Below are positions 6,253-6,641 of a stretch of 6,641 nt of DNA, in pieces. The notes under the pieces were generated by a model. The model ran no database searches. It was not told where the DNA came from and saw only the letters and a list, made by a program, of their open reading frames with translations. The position numbers were made by a program, and so were the translations under genes. Each line of letters begins with the position of its first letter. Within the stretch, counting starts at the first letter, position 1. The stretch comes from Thermoplasmata archaeon. Lineage in GTDB: Archaea > Thermoplasmatota > Thermoplasmata > Lutacidiplasmatales > UBA184. The DNA is taken from assembly GCA_030040755.1 (NCBI GenBank), contig JASHTC010000044.1, positions 1-6,641 of the forward strand, written 5' to 3'.

Positions 6253-6641
6253 ATGCAGATGTGGGTGTACATCATTCGCCGGCTGTTGCTGATGATCCCG
6301 GTCGTCCTCGGGGTCATGACGATCACCTTCATTCTCGTCAGCGGGATCCCGGCCGGGCAACGGTGCTTCTCGTCGTTCGGGCCCCCGCCGAACCACGGGG
6401 GGGAGGAGGCGATCGCGGCCTACTACGCCCACTGTGACAAAGTGCTCGGATTGAACGTGCCCATCTACCAGCAGTGGGCCGTGTACATGGGCAACACGTT
6501 GACCTTCAATTGGGGGCACGTCGGTAACTTTACCGCGGCGGCCTCCGCCCAGCCGATCATCACCGGTCAACCCGTCACCACGGTCCTGGGCTGGCTCCTG
6601 CCGTATACGATCGAGCTCGCCCTCCTCTCGCTCGCGATCAT
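6253..6641 (+). CDS. DppB/OppB-type peptide ABC transporter permease, 5' part only
   Basis: The reading frame is open for 129 codons from ATG 6253 to the right edge, so only the N-terminal part is present. It is an inner permease subunit of the dipeptide/oligopeptide/nickel ABC importer family (DppB/OppB). The start MQMWVYIIRRLLLMIPVVLG (1-20) has the typical YIIRRLL lead-in and first membrane helix (about 11-31), ending in SGIPAG where many members have PGDP. The LGLNVPIYQQW segment (65-75) matches the family's LGLDxPlxxQY motif in the extracytoplasmic loop. PVTTVLGWLLPYTIELALLS (107-126) matches the PVxxxlxxxlpxTleLa entry to the second helix. The loop carries Cys38 and Cys61, which could pair outside the cell. 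Substrate specificity cannot be told from this part; peptide transport is the most common role. ATG 6253 is preferred, with 6259 (Met3) an alternative. No good Shine-Dalgarno sequence is seen. The partner genes (DppC, ATPases, binding protein) would lie beyond the window. Confidence 0.93.
   Translation, partial: MQMWVYIIRRLLLMIPVVLGVMTITFILVSGIPAGQRCFSSFGPPPNHGGEEAIAAYYAHCDKVLGLNVPIYQQWAVYMGNTLTFNWGHVGNFTAAASAQPIITGQPVTTVLGWLLPYTIELALLSLAI

Overview
The window looks like a piece of an archaeal chromosome with very high GC content. Two genes point to Archaea. One is an SRP54 of archaeal type that begins MVLDSLGKSL. The other is a type 2 peptidyl-tRNA hydrolase (Pth2) with the archaeal DAGLTEVPPGT motif. 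TATA-like boxes sit at archaeal spacing before the genes, and there are no bacterial -35/-10 promoters. A secreted sedolisin (S53) protease together with an oligopeptide-type ABC permease would suit a peptide-scavenging heterotroph, possibly acid-adapted. A GC-rich member of Thermoplasmatota is my best guess, but that is inference and not shown by any single marker.

Layout. From 1 to 2245 (minus strand) is a large membrane-anchored sedolisin: signal peptide, inhibitory prodomain, S53 catalytic domain with all catalytic residues, Ig-like domain and a transmembrane helix. It runs off the left edge. From 2303 to 3763 (minus) is a stand-alone glutamate-synthase small-subunit/NfnB-type flavoprotein with a cysteine-rich Fe-S domain. 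Positions 3764-3888 form a divergent intergenic region with TATA-like boxes. From 3889 to 6149 (plus) lies a tight three-gene cluster: SRP54, a small DUF1616-like three-helix membrane protein with a cytoplasmic coiled coil, and Pth2. The gaps are 13 bp and an 11-bp overlap, so the cluster is probably one transcript. Positions 6150-6252 hold a new promoter, and from 6253 a DppB/OppB-type permease begins and runs off the right edge.

How the genes relate. The central cluster groups protein targeting (SRP54) and ribosome maintenance (Pth2) around an uncharacterised membrane protein. The two outer genes are both plausibly involved in using external peptides: a surface protease and a peptide transporter permease. 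The flavoprotein may support glutamate synthesis or NAD(P)H/ferredoxin electron transfer.

No RNA genes, CRISPR arrays, insertion sequences or other mobile elements were seen, and no gap between genes exceeds about 125 bases. The region is mostly ordinary chromosome. The main points of interest are lineage-specific departures inside known families: an apparently degraded calcium site in the sedolisin, a missing FAD-motif aspartate and altered cysteine spacing in the flavoprotein, and the DUF1616-like protein between srp54 and pth2.
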